DNA of 64,000 nucleotides from Colwellia sp. MB3u-45 (GCF_014077005.1 NZ_JACGVC010000045.1:62001-126000), one strand, 5' to 3'. Positions 18,994-27,194 are shown, counted from the first letter of the stretch. Notes: generated from the letters alone by a model not told the origin. Translations and numbers: made by a program.

Positions 18994-20238
18994 ATGAAAG
19001 CACTCAGTGGCCTATCAGTTCAGGTAAAACAATATTTAATGATCACCGGTAATTATTGGGCATTTACCCTAACCGACGGTGCGCTGCGGATGTTGGTTGT
19101 GCTGTATTTTTATCAGCTCGGTTATAGCCCGCTAAATATTGCCTTGCTATTTTTGTTTTACGAAATTTTTGGCGTAATCACCAATTTAGTCGGGGGCTGG
19201 TTGGGCGCTCGTATCGGGCTAAACAAAACCATGAATATTGGTTTAGCCTTACAAATCATCGCTTTGGTTATGCTTTTGGTGCCGAGTGGTTTTCTCACTG
19301 TGGCTTATGTCATGGTGGCGCAAGCTTTGTCTGGTATCGCTAAAGACCTAAATAAAATGAGCGCAAAAAGTGCCATTAAACTTTTAGTACCAGCAGAGCA
19401 GAGCGGTAAACTGTATCAATGGGTGGCACTATTAACTGGCTCTAAAAATACCTTGAAAGGCATCGGTTTTTTTCTCGGTGGCGTGTTGTTAACCTGGCTA
19501 GGTTTTACCGGCGCTATTGCACTGATGGCGGCCATGTTAACGATTGTGTGGCTGTTCAGTCTGTTTAAGTTGGAAGCAGACTTAGGTAAGGCTAAATACC
19601 AACCTAAATTTAAAGAGATACTATCAAAAAGCCGAGCGATTAACTTACTTTCAGCCGCGAGGTTATTTTTATTTGCCGCGCGTGATGTGTGGTTTGTTAT
19701 CGCTTTACCTGTTTTTTTAGCCACAGAATTCGCTTGGTCACATAGTGGGGTCAGTGGCTTTATGGCTGGTTGGATCGTGCTTTATGGTCTAATGCAAACG
19801 CTCGCGCCAACATTAACTAAAAAACCTGACAATAAAGCACCCACAGGCAGAGATGCCGCAATATGGGGGGCTATATTGGTTGTGGTTCCTGCAGCAATGG
19901 CGCTTGCCTTACAGAGCGATTTTTCAGCAAAATGGGTGGTTATTATTGGCTTAATGGTGTTCGCAGTTTTATTTGCCATTAATTCGTCATTACATAGTTT
20001 TTTGATTGTTGATATGGCGGGTAAAGACGGTGTGTCGCTTGATGTGGGTTTTTATTATATGGCTAATGCCTGTGGCCGGTTGTTAGGTACTGTACTTTCA
20101 GGCTGGGTTTTTCAGCTTTATGGCTTAGTGGCCTGTCTATATATATCAGCAGTTTTTATTGCTTTCGCTGTACTATTTGCCGGCTTAATTAATCCCGCTA
20201 ATAGTGATTTGACCAAGCAATCAAGCAACCGCGCTTAA
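18994..20238 (+). CDS. arsJ: Organoarsenical efflux MFS transporter ArsJ
   Basis: 414 aa with about 11-12 membrane helices. The start LMITGNYWAFTLTDGALRML and the segment IAKDLNKMSAKSAIK are characteristic of ArsJ. It exports 1-arseno-3-phosphoglycerate made by the GAPDH just upstream, so the pair together confers arsenate resistance without an ArsC reductase (none is seen here). It closes the ars operon and converges with the sulfotransferase-like gene. Confidence 0.93.
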   Translation: MKALSGLSVQVKQYLMITGNYWAFTLTDGALRMLVVLYFYQLGYSPLNIALLFLFYEIFGVITNLVGGWLGARIGLNKTMNIGLALQIIALVMLLVPSGFLTVAYVMVAQALSGIAKDLNKMSAKSAIKLLVPAEQSGKLYQWVALLTGSKNTLKGIGFFLGGVLLTWLGFTGAIALMAAMLTIVWLFSLFKLEADLGKAKYQPKFKEILSKSRAINLLSAARLFLFAARDVWFVIALPVFLATEFAWSHSGVSGFMAGWIVLYGLMQTLAPTLTKKPDNKAPTGRDAAIWGAILVVVPAAMALALQSDFSAKWVVIIGLMVFAVLFAINSSLHSFLIVDMAGKDGVSLDVGFYYMANACGRLLGTVLSGWVFQLYGLVACLYISAVFIAFAVLFAGLINPANSDLTKQSSNRA

Positions 20239-20266
20239 TTAGGCGAGATACACTTGATGATGCTGT

Positions 20267-20914
20267 TTAGGTTAAATAGGGCAGTTTAGTTACTCTACCT
20301 TTATTGGTAGAGTTAACCTTTAAGGTGTTCTTTATATCTTTCCAAGCGGTGATCTTACCGCCGACATTAAGTTTTTCAAAACCTAAGCTAGCGGCTTTAT
20401 AATCATTAATATCGCCAGTTAACGCTAAAAAGCTCAGTAAGTGTTTATAGCTCTGACTGTCGCTAATATCTATCGATAAAAAGTCATCTTCCCGGCCTTG
20501 AAAATACTGATAAACCTGACTTTGATGTTGTTGGTAGCATAGTGCTAAAAACTCAAAATCATTGATGTTATCTAGATTATAGGGCGTAAATATTGTTTGA
20601 TAACAGCGTTTAATTATTGGGTTAAAGCCACCATCGTCGCGAATAAGGTTGGTATGCATACGGGCGAGTAACTTCTGGATGGAAGGTAGCCATTTATCCA
20701 TAGCACGCCCTAAGTAGATAAACTTAGCGTTGGGATAAGCTTTATCTAAATATTGATAATCACAAAATATCGGCGTGTCGGCGATCACTTGCGCTTCAGT
20801 GAATGAGCGATCGGTATACGCGGTATGTGCGACATGAAAACCTAACTCAAGCATAGCCGCACAAATACTGGTAGTACCGGTTCTAGGTAAGCCAATAATA
20901 AATATTTTGTTCAT
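20267..20914 (-). CDS. Sulfotransferase-family protein
   Basis: 215 aa from MNKIFIIGLPRTGTTS; the longer frame to 20956 adds 14 residues with no family support. GLPRTGTTSI is the P-loop-like PAPS phosphate-binding loop, and KFIYLGRAMDKWLPSIQKLL is the second PAPS-contacting region (usually xRdpxxWxxS). It would move a sulfo group from PAPS to an unknown acceptor. It is a single gene on the minus strand, converging with arsJ. The final codons overlap a small hairpin (about 20290-20311) that could serve as terminator. Confidence 0.75.
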   Translation of the reverse strand: MNKIFIIGLPRTGTTSICAAMLELGFHVAHTAYTDRSFTEAQVIADTPIFCDYQYLDKAYPNAKFIYLGRAMDKWLPSIQKLLARMHTNLIRDDGGFNPIIKRCYQTIFTPYNLDNINDFEFLALCYQQHQSQVYQYFQGREDDFLSIDISDSQSYKHLLSFLALTGDINDYKAASLGFEKLNVGGKITAWKDIKNTLKVNSTNKGRVTKLPYLT

Positions 20915-21059
20915 AATAGTTGCAATGTTAGTGCTGAAAAATTCACTATTGTACAAGGTGAGTGCACCATTGTATAAGCTGACGACAATAAAAGTTAACT
21001 CTTTTTAGTGTCTTATGACCCGGTAACAACATTTGCTATAGGGCTAGTTTTAAGCCCCA

Positions 21060-21662
21060 TTATTTATTGCAATCAACCGAGACCTGTAAGTCTTTTAAAA
21101 TACCGTCATGCAAATTATAAACAAAGCCATGCACGGTAACATCTTGCTTTATATCCCAAGCTTTTTTTAAGATAGTTGTGTTACAAACGTTGGCAACTTG
21201 TTCTATCACATTTAATTCGCAGAGCAATTTTAGTCGTTCAGTTTTATTTTCAACAGCGTCTAAACGCGCTTTATGAAAGCGATAAACATCTTTAATATGA
21301 TGTAACCAGTTATCAATTAAACCATGGCTTTGATTGTCTACAGAAGCAATAACGCCGCCACAGCCATAATGTCCACAAACAATGATGTGTTTTATTTTTA
21401 AAACATCAACCGCGAACTGAATAACAGAAAGGCAATTTAGGTCAGTATGGATAACTTGATTAGCAATATTACGGTGCACAAAAACTTCACCCGGTTGCAT
21501 ACCCAGTAATTCATTAGCCGGTACGCGAGAGTCTGAGCAACCTATCCATAAATATTCAGGGTTTTGTTGTTCTGATAAATGTTTGAAAAAATTAGGATCT
21601 TCTTGTTTTATCTTGTCAGACCATTGCTGATTATTGTCAAATAAATGCTGTATTGAACTCAT
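21060..21662 (-). CDS. can: Beta-class carbonic anhydrase
   Basis: 200 aa. WIGCSDSRVPANELL gives the zinc Cys and the Asp-Arg dyad; IIVCGHYGCGGV gives the zinc His and second Cys. No signal peptide, so it acts in the cytoplasm, supplying bicarbonate to carboxylases. Monocistronic. The window also has a delta-class-like exported enzyme (5085-5942) of unrelated fold. Confidence 0.95.
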   Translation of the reverse strand: MSSIQHLFDNNQQWSDKIKQEDPNFFKHLSEQQNPEYLWIGCSDSRVPANELLGMQPGEVFVHRNIANQVIHTDLNCLSVIQFAVDVLKIKHIIVCGHYGCGGVIASVDNQSHGLIDNWLHHIKDVYRFHKARLDAVENKTERLKLLCELNVIEQVANVCNTTILKKAWDIKQDVTVHGFVYNLHDGILKDLQVSVDCNK

Positions 21663-21901
21663 GGGGGGAACAACTAAGGAAAATATACCGTGATTCTAAG
21701 TTGTTACGCTAACAAGTAAAGAAAAAACTGGTCTTATATCTGAGGCTATTCGCATAGCTATGGATAAAGTGATGGATTTTGCTCAAGATGATTTAGCGTT
21801 AATTACCGCGTTAACTAATTACAGCGTTAATTAAAAGTATTTACTTTGCCTTGGCCATAATTCGTTATAATAACGCTATTAACCCTAAATTGGAGAATAA
21901 T

Positions 21902-22180
21902 GTGGCCGCTGCATGTGCCCGTCATATTTTAGTTAAAAGCGAAAAGCTTGCGCAAGAATTAAAGGCTAAAATCGCCAAAGGGGCTGACTTTGGACAGTTA
22001 GCCAAGAAAAACTCAACTTGCCCTTCAGGTAAGAAGGGTGGGGATTTAGGCGAATTTAAGCCAGGCCAAATGGTAAAAGCCTTTGATGATGTGGTTTTTA
22101 AAAAAGCGATATTAACTGTGCATGGTCCAATTAAAACCAAATTTGGTTATCATCTTATTCAAACCATTTATAGAAACTAA
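21902..22180 (+). CDS. ppiC: Parvulin-type peptidyl-prolyl isomerase C
   Basis: 92 aa from a GTG start, the usual PpiC length. [45 protein letters not shown] and [10 protein letters not shown] are the parvulin motifs. A longer frame from TTG 21851 exists, but GGAG lies 6 nt before the GTG at 21902 and the family starts there. It is a cytoplasmic prolyl isomerase. It is the last core gene before the accessory island. Confidence 0.93.
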   Translation: MAAACARHILVKSEKLAQELKAKIAKGADFGQLAKKNSTCPSGKKGGDLGEFKPGQMVKAFDDVVFKKAILTVHGPIKTKFGYHLIQTIYRN

Positions 22181-22195
22181 TCATAGAGCAAAACT

Positions 22196-22220
22196 AAGTC
22201 CTCGTAAGGCGGAGTACTTT
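22196..22220 (+). terminator. Possible ppiC terminator
   Basis: AAGT-CCTC with GGAG-TACTT forms an interrupted hairpin 16 nt after the stop, followed by only four Ts. Weak. Confidence 0.35.
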
Positions 22221-22277
22221 TAAAACGCAGTAGTTATAAAGCTCAGTACTTATCCATTTCAATAGCTATGAAAATTG

Positions 22278-22321
22278 AAGGGCTATCCACTTAGCCCGAT
22301 CAACCACTACATTTTGTGGTT
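22278..22321 (+). repeat. Left copy of island-flanking inverted repeat
   Basis: A 44-bp sequence whose near copy (about 38 of 43 identical) occurs inverted at 29338-29380. It contains two small dyads: GGGCTA-TCCACT-TAGCCC and AACCAC-TACATTTT-GTGGTT. It marks the left limit of the accessory block. Confidence 0.75.
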
Positions 22322-22559
22322 CCTTTCTTTTGTCATTTAGGTCTGGTTGGTGCACAGTGAAGACGTTAGCAACTCATGAATCCTAACGTCTACTAAGCTC
22401 ATAACGGCCGTTCATATTTTATCTCAGAACGCTATTTTCGCTGCAACTAAAAGTCATAATTTAGGCATGAATTGATCTTAATAAATATCCCTCCTTACCA
22501 TTATTTTCGTTTACTGTGCGTTCCGTATAGAAAGAACAACACAGCTTAAGATTAATTGA

Positions 22560-23717
22560 TTATGGAATTAACTGTTCATGTTCGTTTATCAAAGCTAAAA
22601 GTTTACTATGAACTATTGGCAAGACACCTTTTAAAGAATGAAGATTATTCTGATGTTCATCGAAGAATAAAACCGCAATCTCACTTGAGTTAGACCCTGA
22701 TTTATCTTTCACTGCCTTACCAAATGACAAACCAGATATTTCACTTTCTACTTCAGAAAATAATTTTTTATAAATGCCCAGGCGCTCTATTTTTTTAGGT
22801 ATACCAGTTTTGTGAATTACAGCATATTGCCTAATAGATAAGCAGTACTCATATCCGCCTATAGATTTATTTTTTCTTTTTTCAAATCGATAAAAAACAC
22901 TTTCATTTATCTTTTTGTCATAAAAATCTTTTAGAAAAATAAATCGATACTGTGTCCAAGGTCGCCCACTACTTGTCCCGTGACTTATTGCCATTTCACC
23001 TATGGTTTCAGGGCACCATTTTGATATATACTTCATTAATTCGTATTGAAAGGGAGCAGAAGTAAGCTTTTGATAACCCTTTTTTTCAGTTAAATGGCTA
23101 ATAATGTCGTCGTGCTCATATTTTAGTTTCGAAATATAATCTCTATATGATGTAAAAATTAAATTATCCGTAGTTATGCGTTTAAGAAATTTATATATGG
23201 AATTAAGATCAATAATTCCAAAATGATACTTTGTTTTTACTAAGTCATCTCCCTTTACAAACGCACATTCATTCTTATCTTCATCAAATAAATAACCCGT
23301 TTTATAATAAATTTTGACTATTTCATTTTTGACATACCCGTGTATCTTTTTTTGCTTATTTATTACAAAGTCAACGTATTTTTTAAGCTGGTCTGAATGA
23401 GGGGGTGTATTAGTTTTATCTTCGATAATAAATTCTGTGGGATTACCATCAATTTCAACAGCGAAAAACACATCCATTTTTCCATATTGCCGTAAAACTT
23501 TCCCTTTCCCTGTTAATAGCAACCTACCAATAGATTCTAAAGTTATTTTATCTGCACAAGGATGATTTTTCTTACAAAGTAATAAAATGAACTCTTTTGC
23601 TGCATTTTTTAACTCATGCTCTTCTGTATAATCTAGCCAATTAAGCAACCAACAAATAAAAGCATCTTGTGAAAGTTCACCGGTGGCGTAATCAAAAATA
23701 TTAGGCTCTTTTCTCAT
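22560..23717 (-). CDS. PD-(D/E)XK nuclease superfamily protein
   Basis: 385 aa. The start NIFDYATGELSQDAFICWLL is the hallmark of the PD-(D/E)XK family PF14281. The nuclease core is visible as D82 (GKMDVFFAVE) and E99-x-K101 (FIIEDKTNTP). The rest holds no other domain I recognise. No signal peptide or helicase part. It follows a WYL-regulator gene by 55 nt and is probably the effector of that operon. Proteins of this family often sit in defence or mobile islands, but the target (DNA, RNA or none) is unknown here. AT content fits the island. Confidence 0.8.
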   Translation of the reverse strand: MRKEPNIFDYATGELSQDAFICWLLNWLDYTEEHELKNAAKEFILLLCKKNHPCADKITLESIGRLLLTGKGKVLRQYGKMDVFFAVEIDGNPTEFIIEDKTNTPPHSDQLKKYVDFVINKQKKIHGYVKNEIVKIYYKTGYLFDEDKNECAFVKGDDLVKTKYHFGIIDLNSIYKFLKRITTDNLIFTSYRDYISKLKYEHDDIISHLTEKKGYQKLTSAPFQYELMKYISKWCPETIGEMAISHGTSSGRPWTQYRFIFLKDFYDKKINESVFYRFEKRKNKSIGGYEYCLSIRQYAVIHKTGIPKKIERLGIYKKLFSEVESEISGLSFGKAVKDKSGSNSSEIAVLFFDEHQNNLHSLKGVLPIVHSKLLALINEHEQLIP

Positions 23718-23772
23718 CTTATTCTTTAATCCTATTGTAGTTTTTAGTCATTGTTTGGTTCTTTACATTATT

Positions 23773-24783
23773 TTAGTATTCATAATTATTTAATGAGTTC
23801 TTTAAGGCTCTTACGACTTCAACTTTAAGATAAGTTGGTGACTCGCACGTCACATCAGCACCATATTTTAGTATCCAAGCAACCAAGTCATAGGTAGGGA
23901 TACAGCTAAATTGTACATGCGTCCATTGAGTTGAAGTCTGTAAAAGTTGTTGGTCATCTGCTAATTGATTGTTGGTAAGTGTATCTAGTGCAAAGCCCTT
24001 GACTTTTAGTTCAACGATTTCTATTTTATTGCCTGCTTTTAATAACCAACCAGAAGGGTTTTTGGCGAAATATTCTTGCACAGTAAAAGAACGTGGAGCA
24101 TCCATTTTTGTATGGTTTTTTTCAGCAATTTTAATGCGATGAAATAAAAATAACTTTGGTTTCTCAGGGCTGTCCTTTTTAGTTGCCACTAGATAATGGC
24201 TTTGTCCTCGAATGATAATTCCTAAAGGGTTTAAGCAATAATTTATCGAAGCGTTTTTATCTTTTGCTTGATATGTAATATTTATTTGATTTGCTTTTAA
24301 TACGCAATCGTAAATAATTTTACGCGCATCTTCAGAAATCAAACTGTTATTATTAATTAATGGATAGCCCTCTGAAATTACCTGTAATTTTTCTTGCCAT
24401 TTGCTAAATGCATTGTCTGAGTTGAGTGTGCATTTAGCGTCAGCTATTCGTGCTTCTGCTCGAAGGGTGTATTCAATCGGCATTACTTTGAGTAGCAGCT
24501 TTTCTGATAAAATTAACATCAGCGCTTCGGTTGGTTGAATACCTTTAAATTTGCTCGCGTTATTTTGAATACAACCCCAACCGTAACCTTCTGCTGTGTT
24601 TTCTGAATAAAGCCCGCCTATATTGGTTAATTTCACCAAGTCTCTTTCAACAGTGCGTTTACTCACATCAAACCCTTCATCTGTAAGGTGTTGATGTAAG
24701 GCAATGGTCGTTATGGGTTTGCCTGGTGCTAATGGGATTTTTCTTAACATCTCTAAATGACGTAATGTAGTACTATTAGACAT
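23773..24783 (-). CDS. WYL-domain transcriptional regulator
   Basis: 336 aa. An N-terminal winged HTH (about residues 5-65, with VSKRTVERDLVKL as recognition region) is followed by a WYL domain (about 130-220); the signature reads HYL in RGQSHYLVATKK, not WYL. A C-terminal extension (WCX type) follows. Such proteins (BrxR, CapW and relatives) are ligand-sensing repressors of defence systems. It lies between the 117-aa gene (34 nt upstream) and the nuclease-family gene (55 nt downstream). The two 17-bp palindromes at 25264-25313 are the obvious candidate operators. Confidence 0.9.
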   Translation of the reverse strand: MSNSTTLRHLEMLRKIPLAPGKPITTIALHQHLTDEGFDVSKRTVERDLVKLTNIGGLYSENTAEGYGWGCIQNNASKFKGIQPTEALMLILSEKLLLKVMPIEYTLRAEARIADAKCTLNSDNAFSKWQEKLQVISEGYPLINNNSLISEDARKIIYDCVLKANQINITYQAKDKNASINYCLNPLGIIIRGQSHYLVATKKDSPEKPKLFLFHRIKIAEKNHTKMDAPRSFTVQEYFAKNPSGWLLKAGNKIEIVELKVKGFALDTLTNNQLADDQQLLQTSTQWTHVQFSCIPTYDLVAWILKYGADVTCESPTYLKVEVVRALKNSLNNYEY

Positions 24784-24817
24784 AACAAGGTGCTACCTAA
24801 GAGATAAATTTATTATT

Positions 24818-25171
24818 TTAGTGGCTATATACTTTGTAGTGACTGTCTTTTTTCCAGATTATTTTACAATCAGTAAAATCAAAATAATTTTTTAATTGCT
24901 CTTTATATGCGTTAGTAAATAATGAATTATCCATATAAATGGTTATTGTGTTTGCTAACGGAGAATACACCACTCTTCCTCGTGGAAGTTCTTGGTATTC
25001 ACTAGCGATAAGTTCTTTAAAATGGGGTAAGTAAATGTGTTTTTTTTCCCATTCTGTTATATGTTGAAAGGGACTATCAACCATGCCTATATCATCAGGG
25101 GCCAAGGTTTCAATCGCTATTTTTTTAGCAATTAAGTTGTTTTTATAAAACCAAAATATACCAACGTTAAT
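24818..25171 (-). CDS. Conserved-looking 117-aa protein of unknown function (ATT start inferred)
   Basis: The frame is open past any ATG. A TTG at 25105 would give 95 aa, but the 22 codons before it read GIFWFYKNNLIAKKIAIETL and look fully coding. The frame reaches a stop at about 25195. The only place with a good ribosome site is ATT 25171, with AAGGAG 6 nt upstream and no ATG, GTG or TTG in the interval. I therefore infer an ATT start and 117 aa. No membrane segment or catalytic motif was recognised. Tryptophan and tyrosine are frequent (WFY, WEKKH, WKKDSHY). It is the first gene of the WYL-regulator/nuclease operon. Confidence 0.7.
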   Translation of the reverse strand: MNVGIFWFYKNNLIAKKIAIETLAPDDIGMVDSPFQHITEWEKKHIYLPHFKELIASEYQELPRGRVVYSPLANTITIYMDNSLFTNAYKEQLKNYFDFTDCKIIWKKDSHYKVYSH

Positions 25172-25263
25172 AGTGAACTCCTTTTTATAATATTAATAAA
25201 AAATCATTTAATTTAATAGCTTAGATAATATATATTTTACCGTAACACATAATAATGACTCGC

Positions 25264-25280
25264 GCGACAACCGGTGTCGC
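25264..25280. promoter_or_regulatory. Palindromic operator candidate, copy 1
   Basis: GCGACA-ACCGG-TGTCGC, a perfect 6-bp-arm dyad. The identical arms recur at 25297-25313, with a centre-to-centre distance of 33 bp, about three helical turns. It lies in the divergent promoter region between the 117-aa gene and the + gene at 25335. Confidence 0.8.
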
Positions 25281-25296
25281 TTAAAAGAAATTTATT

Positions 25297-25313
25297 GCGA
25301 CACTCTTTGTCGC
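25297..25313. promoter_or_regulatory. Palindromic operator candidate, copy 2
   Basis: GCGACA-CTCTT-TGTCGC, same arms as copy 1 but a different 5-base centre, which argues for selection on the arms. It ends 21 nt before the + strand start at 25335. Likely bound by the WYL regulator; that is inference. Confidence 0.8.
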
Positions 25314-25334
25314 ACAGCGAGTTAAGATGTTTTC

Positions 25335-25721
25335 ATGGTAGGCAATCAGTTAAAAATTATGGCTAACGAAAGTGATATGAGTATTGAATACAGTAGAATA
25401 CGGCAATTATTGGAGCAGTTTACTCTTTATGGGGAAGCTGAGTTCACTATTGTCTTTGGCGCTATAGCGGAAGATGCTAACTATAGCACTTGGTCAACGC
25501 CTGATGATGATTTTAGTAAGTATAAAGAGTCTGGTTTTTTTAATCTCATGCAGCATTTATTAAGTGCATTCATTGAATATAAAAGTCAGAACATATTACT
25601 TGAAAACTGCCACGGCATAATTAAAATTAAGCAACGTGATATTGCTATTGAATGGGTGAATAAAAAAGTTGCCGACGATGCTATTGCTTCAATTCATGAG
25701 AAAGATAATGTTGATTACTAA
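25335..25721 (+). CDS. Unknown protein, 128 aa, divergent from the WYL operon
   Basis: Not recognised. Acidic, soluble-looking, with no signal or membrane segment: IRQLLEQFTLYGEAEFTIVF, then a Ser/Asp-rich loop, FFNLMQHLLSAFIEYK and IIKIKQRDIAIEWVNKKVAD. The ATG at 25335 is only 21 nt after the second palindrome, so expression should be sensitive to whatever binds there. Internal ATGs (MANESDMS) could be used instead. It overlaps the next gene by 14 nt, so the two are likely made together. Confidence 0.6.
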   Translation: MVGNQLKIMANESDMSIEYSRIRQLLEQFTLYGEAEFTIVFGAIAEDANYSTWSTPDDDFSKYKESGFFNLMQHLLSAFIEYKSQNILLENCHGIIKIKQRDIAIEWVNKKVADDAIASIHEKDNVDY

Positions 25722-26115
25722 TAAAAAAATAAAAATTACAGAGTTAAGTGATGTGCTTACTGAGCATCGAGAATATCACCAAATGAAATTAGGTTGCTAC
25801 CTAACAGCATTAAATTGTGAACAAAATAAAATACAAAGCAACAGCGTACGAGAAGGAAATGTAATTACATTTCCTGAAAGCTACCATGATTATGTTATTC
25901 GTATTTCAGGAGAAGCATATAATTGTTTTGAGAATCATCCTATAAGCATATACGTGACGTTCACCCAAGACAGGCAGGCTTGGGTGAAATACGCTAGTAC
26001 AATACAAAATTTAATAGATTGTCAAAAAGCTGTTTTGGTTAGTTCCGATGTTTATAACGTACTATATGCTGAAATTAACTTTTATAATCCAACTATTATT
26101 TGTTCAACGGGTTAA
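25708..26115 (+). CDS. Unknown protein, about 135 aa, coupled to the 128-aa gene
   Basis: Not recognised. I start it at 25708 (MLITNKKIKITELSDV), with GAGAAAG just upstream and a 14-nt overlap with the gene before; a longer frame to 25669 is less likely. The protein is soluble-looking, mixed alpha/beta, with NVITFPESYHDYVIRISGEA and SIYVTFTQDRQAWVKYAST. No catalytic motif seen. It forms a two-gene unit with 25335-25721, facing away from the WYL operon. Confidence 0.6.
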   Translation: MLITNKKIKITELSDVLTEHREYHQMKLGCYLTALNCEQNKIQSNSVREGNVITFPESYHDYVIRISGEAYNCFENHPISIYVTFTQDRQAWVKYASTIQNLIDCQKAVLVSSDVYNVLYAEINFYNPTIICSTG

Positions 26116-26127
26116 CTCCTATTTTAG

Positions 26128-26310
26128 TTAGGATCTTACCGGATAGGTGAAATTGTTAATACCATCTTTGAGATTAATAGCAGGCAAGAGAAGAAGCGAT
26201 TTACTCACTTACGCACTGTGCGTTTAATGACGATTGACCGCAATGGTGCCTCAAGAGCCAGTCAAGGTGATGTTCAATCGGGTTTACTCACAGCTCAAAG
26301 CAGACGTTAG
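26128..26310 (+). pseudogene. Coding-like remnant without a start
   Basis: A 60-codon frame opens after a TAG at 26125 and ends in TAG at 26308. It reads RIGEIVNTIFEINSRQEKK, then FTHLRTVRLMTIDRNGASRA and GDVQSGLLTAQSRR. The residue mix looks protein-like, but there is no convincing start at its 5' end and no family is recognised. Either a truncated gene or chance. Confidence 0.3.
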
Positions 26311-26408
26311 CCTTTGAGTTACTAACGGTGATTTTTTGTGTAAATGATTTGTGTTTAATATTGTAAGTGCTATCTTGTTTAATATTAAAAATTGACAGGG
26401 ATATAGTC

Positions 26409-26885
26409 ATGATCAGGGTGGTTTTATTTATATTATCAATGATATTGGTTAATAAAACGTTAGCTGGAACAGTATATAAGTGTACTGTTGATGGGGTAAT
26501 TAAATATAGTCAAATGCCTTGCGGCGATGGCGAACCTGAGAAGGTAATAATATTAGATGTAATGACTAATTCTATCAAGTCACCCCAAAAGCAACCTCAA
26601 TCTACAACCAGTAATAATGACTACATTATTAAATCACATATTATCCGCAATAAGATAAAACGCTCTGAAGCTAATATTAAGAAATACCAAAAGAAAATGG
26701 CAAGAGAATTAAATGTGCTTAAGGCTCGCACTTACAGTGCTAACAATAACTTAGCTGGAGCTATTTACCAGGATGCCTTGAGTACTGATATGCTTGCGGT
26801 AACAAATAAATATCAGTCATTAATAGGTACTTCAACTACAAATATCAATAAATTAAAGTTAAAAATAAATGATTTAAAAAAATAA
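26409..26885 (+). CDS. DUF4124 domain protein, exported
   Basis: 158 aa from MIRVVLFIL; the frame opens further upstream at 26367, but this ATG starts the signal peptide (MIRVVLFILSMILVNKTLAG). The mature start GTVYKCTVDGVIKYSQMPCG is the DUF4124 pattern (xxYkwxDxxGxxxysdxPC), with two cysteines likely in a disulfide. The remainder is charged and probably coiled (RNKIKRSEANIKKYQKKMAR), near the C-terminus. Function unknown; envelope location. Confidence 0.75.
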   Translation: MIRVVLFILSMILVNKTLAGTVYKCTVDGVIKYSQMPCGDGEPEKVIILDVMTNSIKSPQKQPQSTTSNNDYIIKSHIIRNKIKRSEANIKKYQKKMARELNVLKARTYSANNNLAGAIYQDALSTDMLAVTNKYQSLIGTSTTNINKLKLKINDLKK

Positions 26886-26975
26886 TTATTATCTTATTTT
26901 AACATTTACTAGCGATGTTATTGAGATTAAAAATACAACACTAAAAAATATATATGACCGCTATGGTCGCAGCCC

Positions 26976-27120
26976 GTGTGAAAACTATTTTTAACTTGCG
27001 TAATTGGAAAATATCAACGAAAAAAGGCGCTGTAGATTAATTTTTTTAGTACATTTGCTATCAAACCATCTATTCATTTACGTAGCTTCGCAAAAAAAAT
27101 TAAGTTGGGAGTTTTCACAC
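26976..27120. mobile_element. MITE-like 145-bp element with terminal inverted repeats
   Basis: The ends are GTGTGAAAACT (26976-26986) and its exact complement AGTTTTCACAC (27110-27120); similarity continues inward with AACTT and TTGCG words after short indels. No credible protein inside. A GACC-GCTAT-GGTC dyad lies just outside at about 26956-26969. No clear target duplication. Could be a remnant of a larger IS. Confidence 0.5.
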
Positions 27121-27174
27121 AGTCCGGTGGCTAAGCGGACTAATTATTGTGGTGAACTCAAGGCGAAATTAGGT

Positions 27175-27194
27175 CCGCTTTGTGGCATAAGTGA
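27175..27194 (+). repeat. Direct repeat, left copy
   Basis: CCGCTTTGTGGCATAAGTGA. A copy with 18 of 20 bases identical lies in the same orientation at 29297-29316. The pair brackets the HigA-like module and three other small genes. Just upstream, AGTCCG-9-CGGACT (27121-27141) forms a small dyad. Confidence 0.6.

Larger units (their letters stand above)
22181..22559. other. Gap between ppiC and the nuclease-family gene
   Basis: 379 bases without a gene. Besides the 22278 repeat, it holds a perfect 9-bp-arm hairpin at 22361-22391 (AGACGTTAG, 13-base loop, CTAACGTCT). A related but shorter dyad (GTTAG/CTAAC) occurs at 26306-26326, so these may be parts of dispersed repeats. Confidence 0.5.

Noticed and set aside
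21716-21832. Frame reading LISEAIRIAMDKVMDFAQDD between can and ppiC
   Set aside because: Looks protein-like but has only an internal ATG giving 24 residues, without ribosome site; could be a relic but too short to call.
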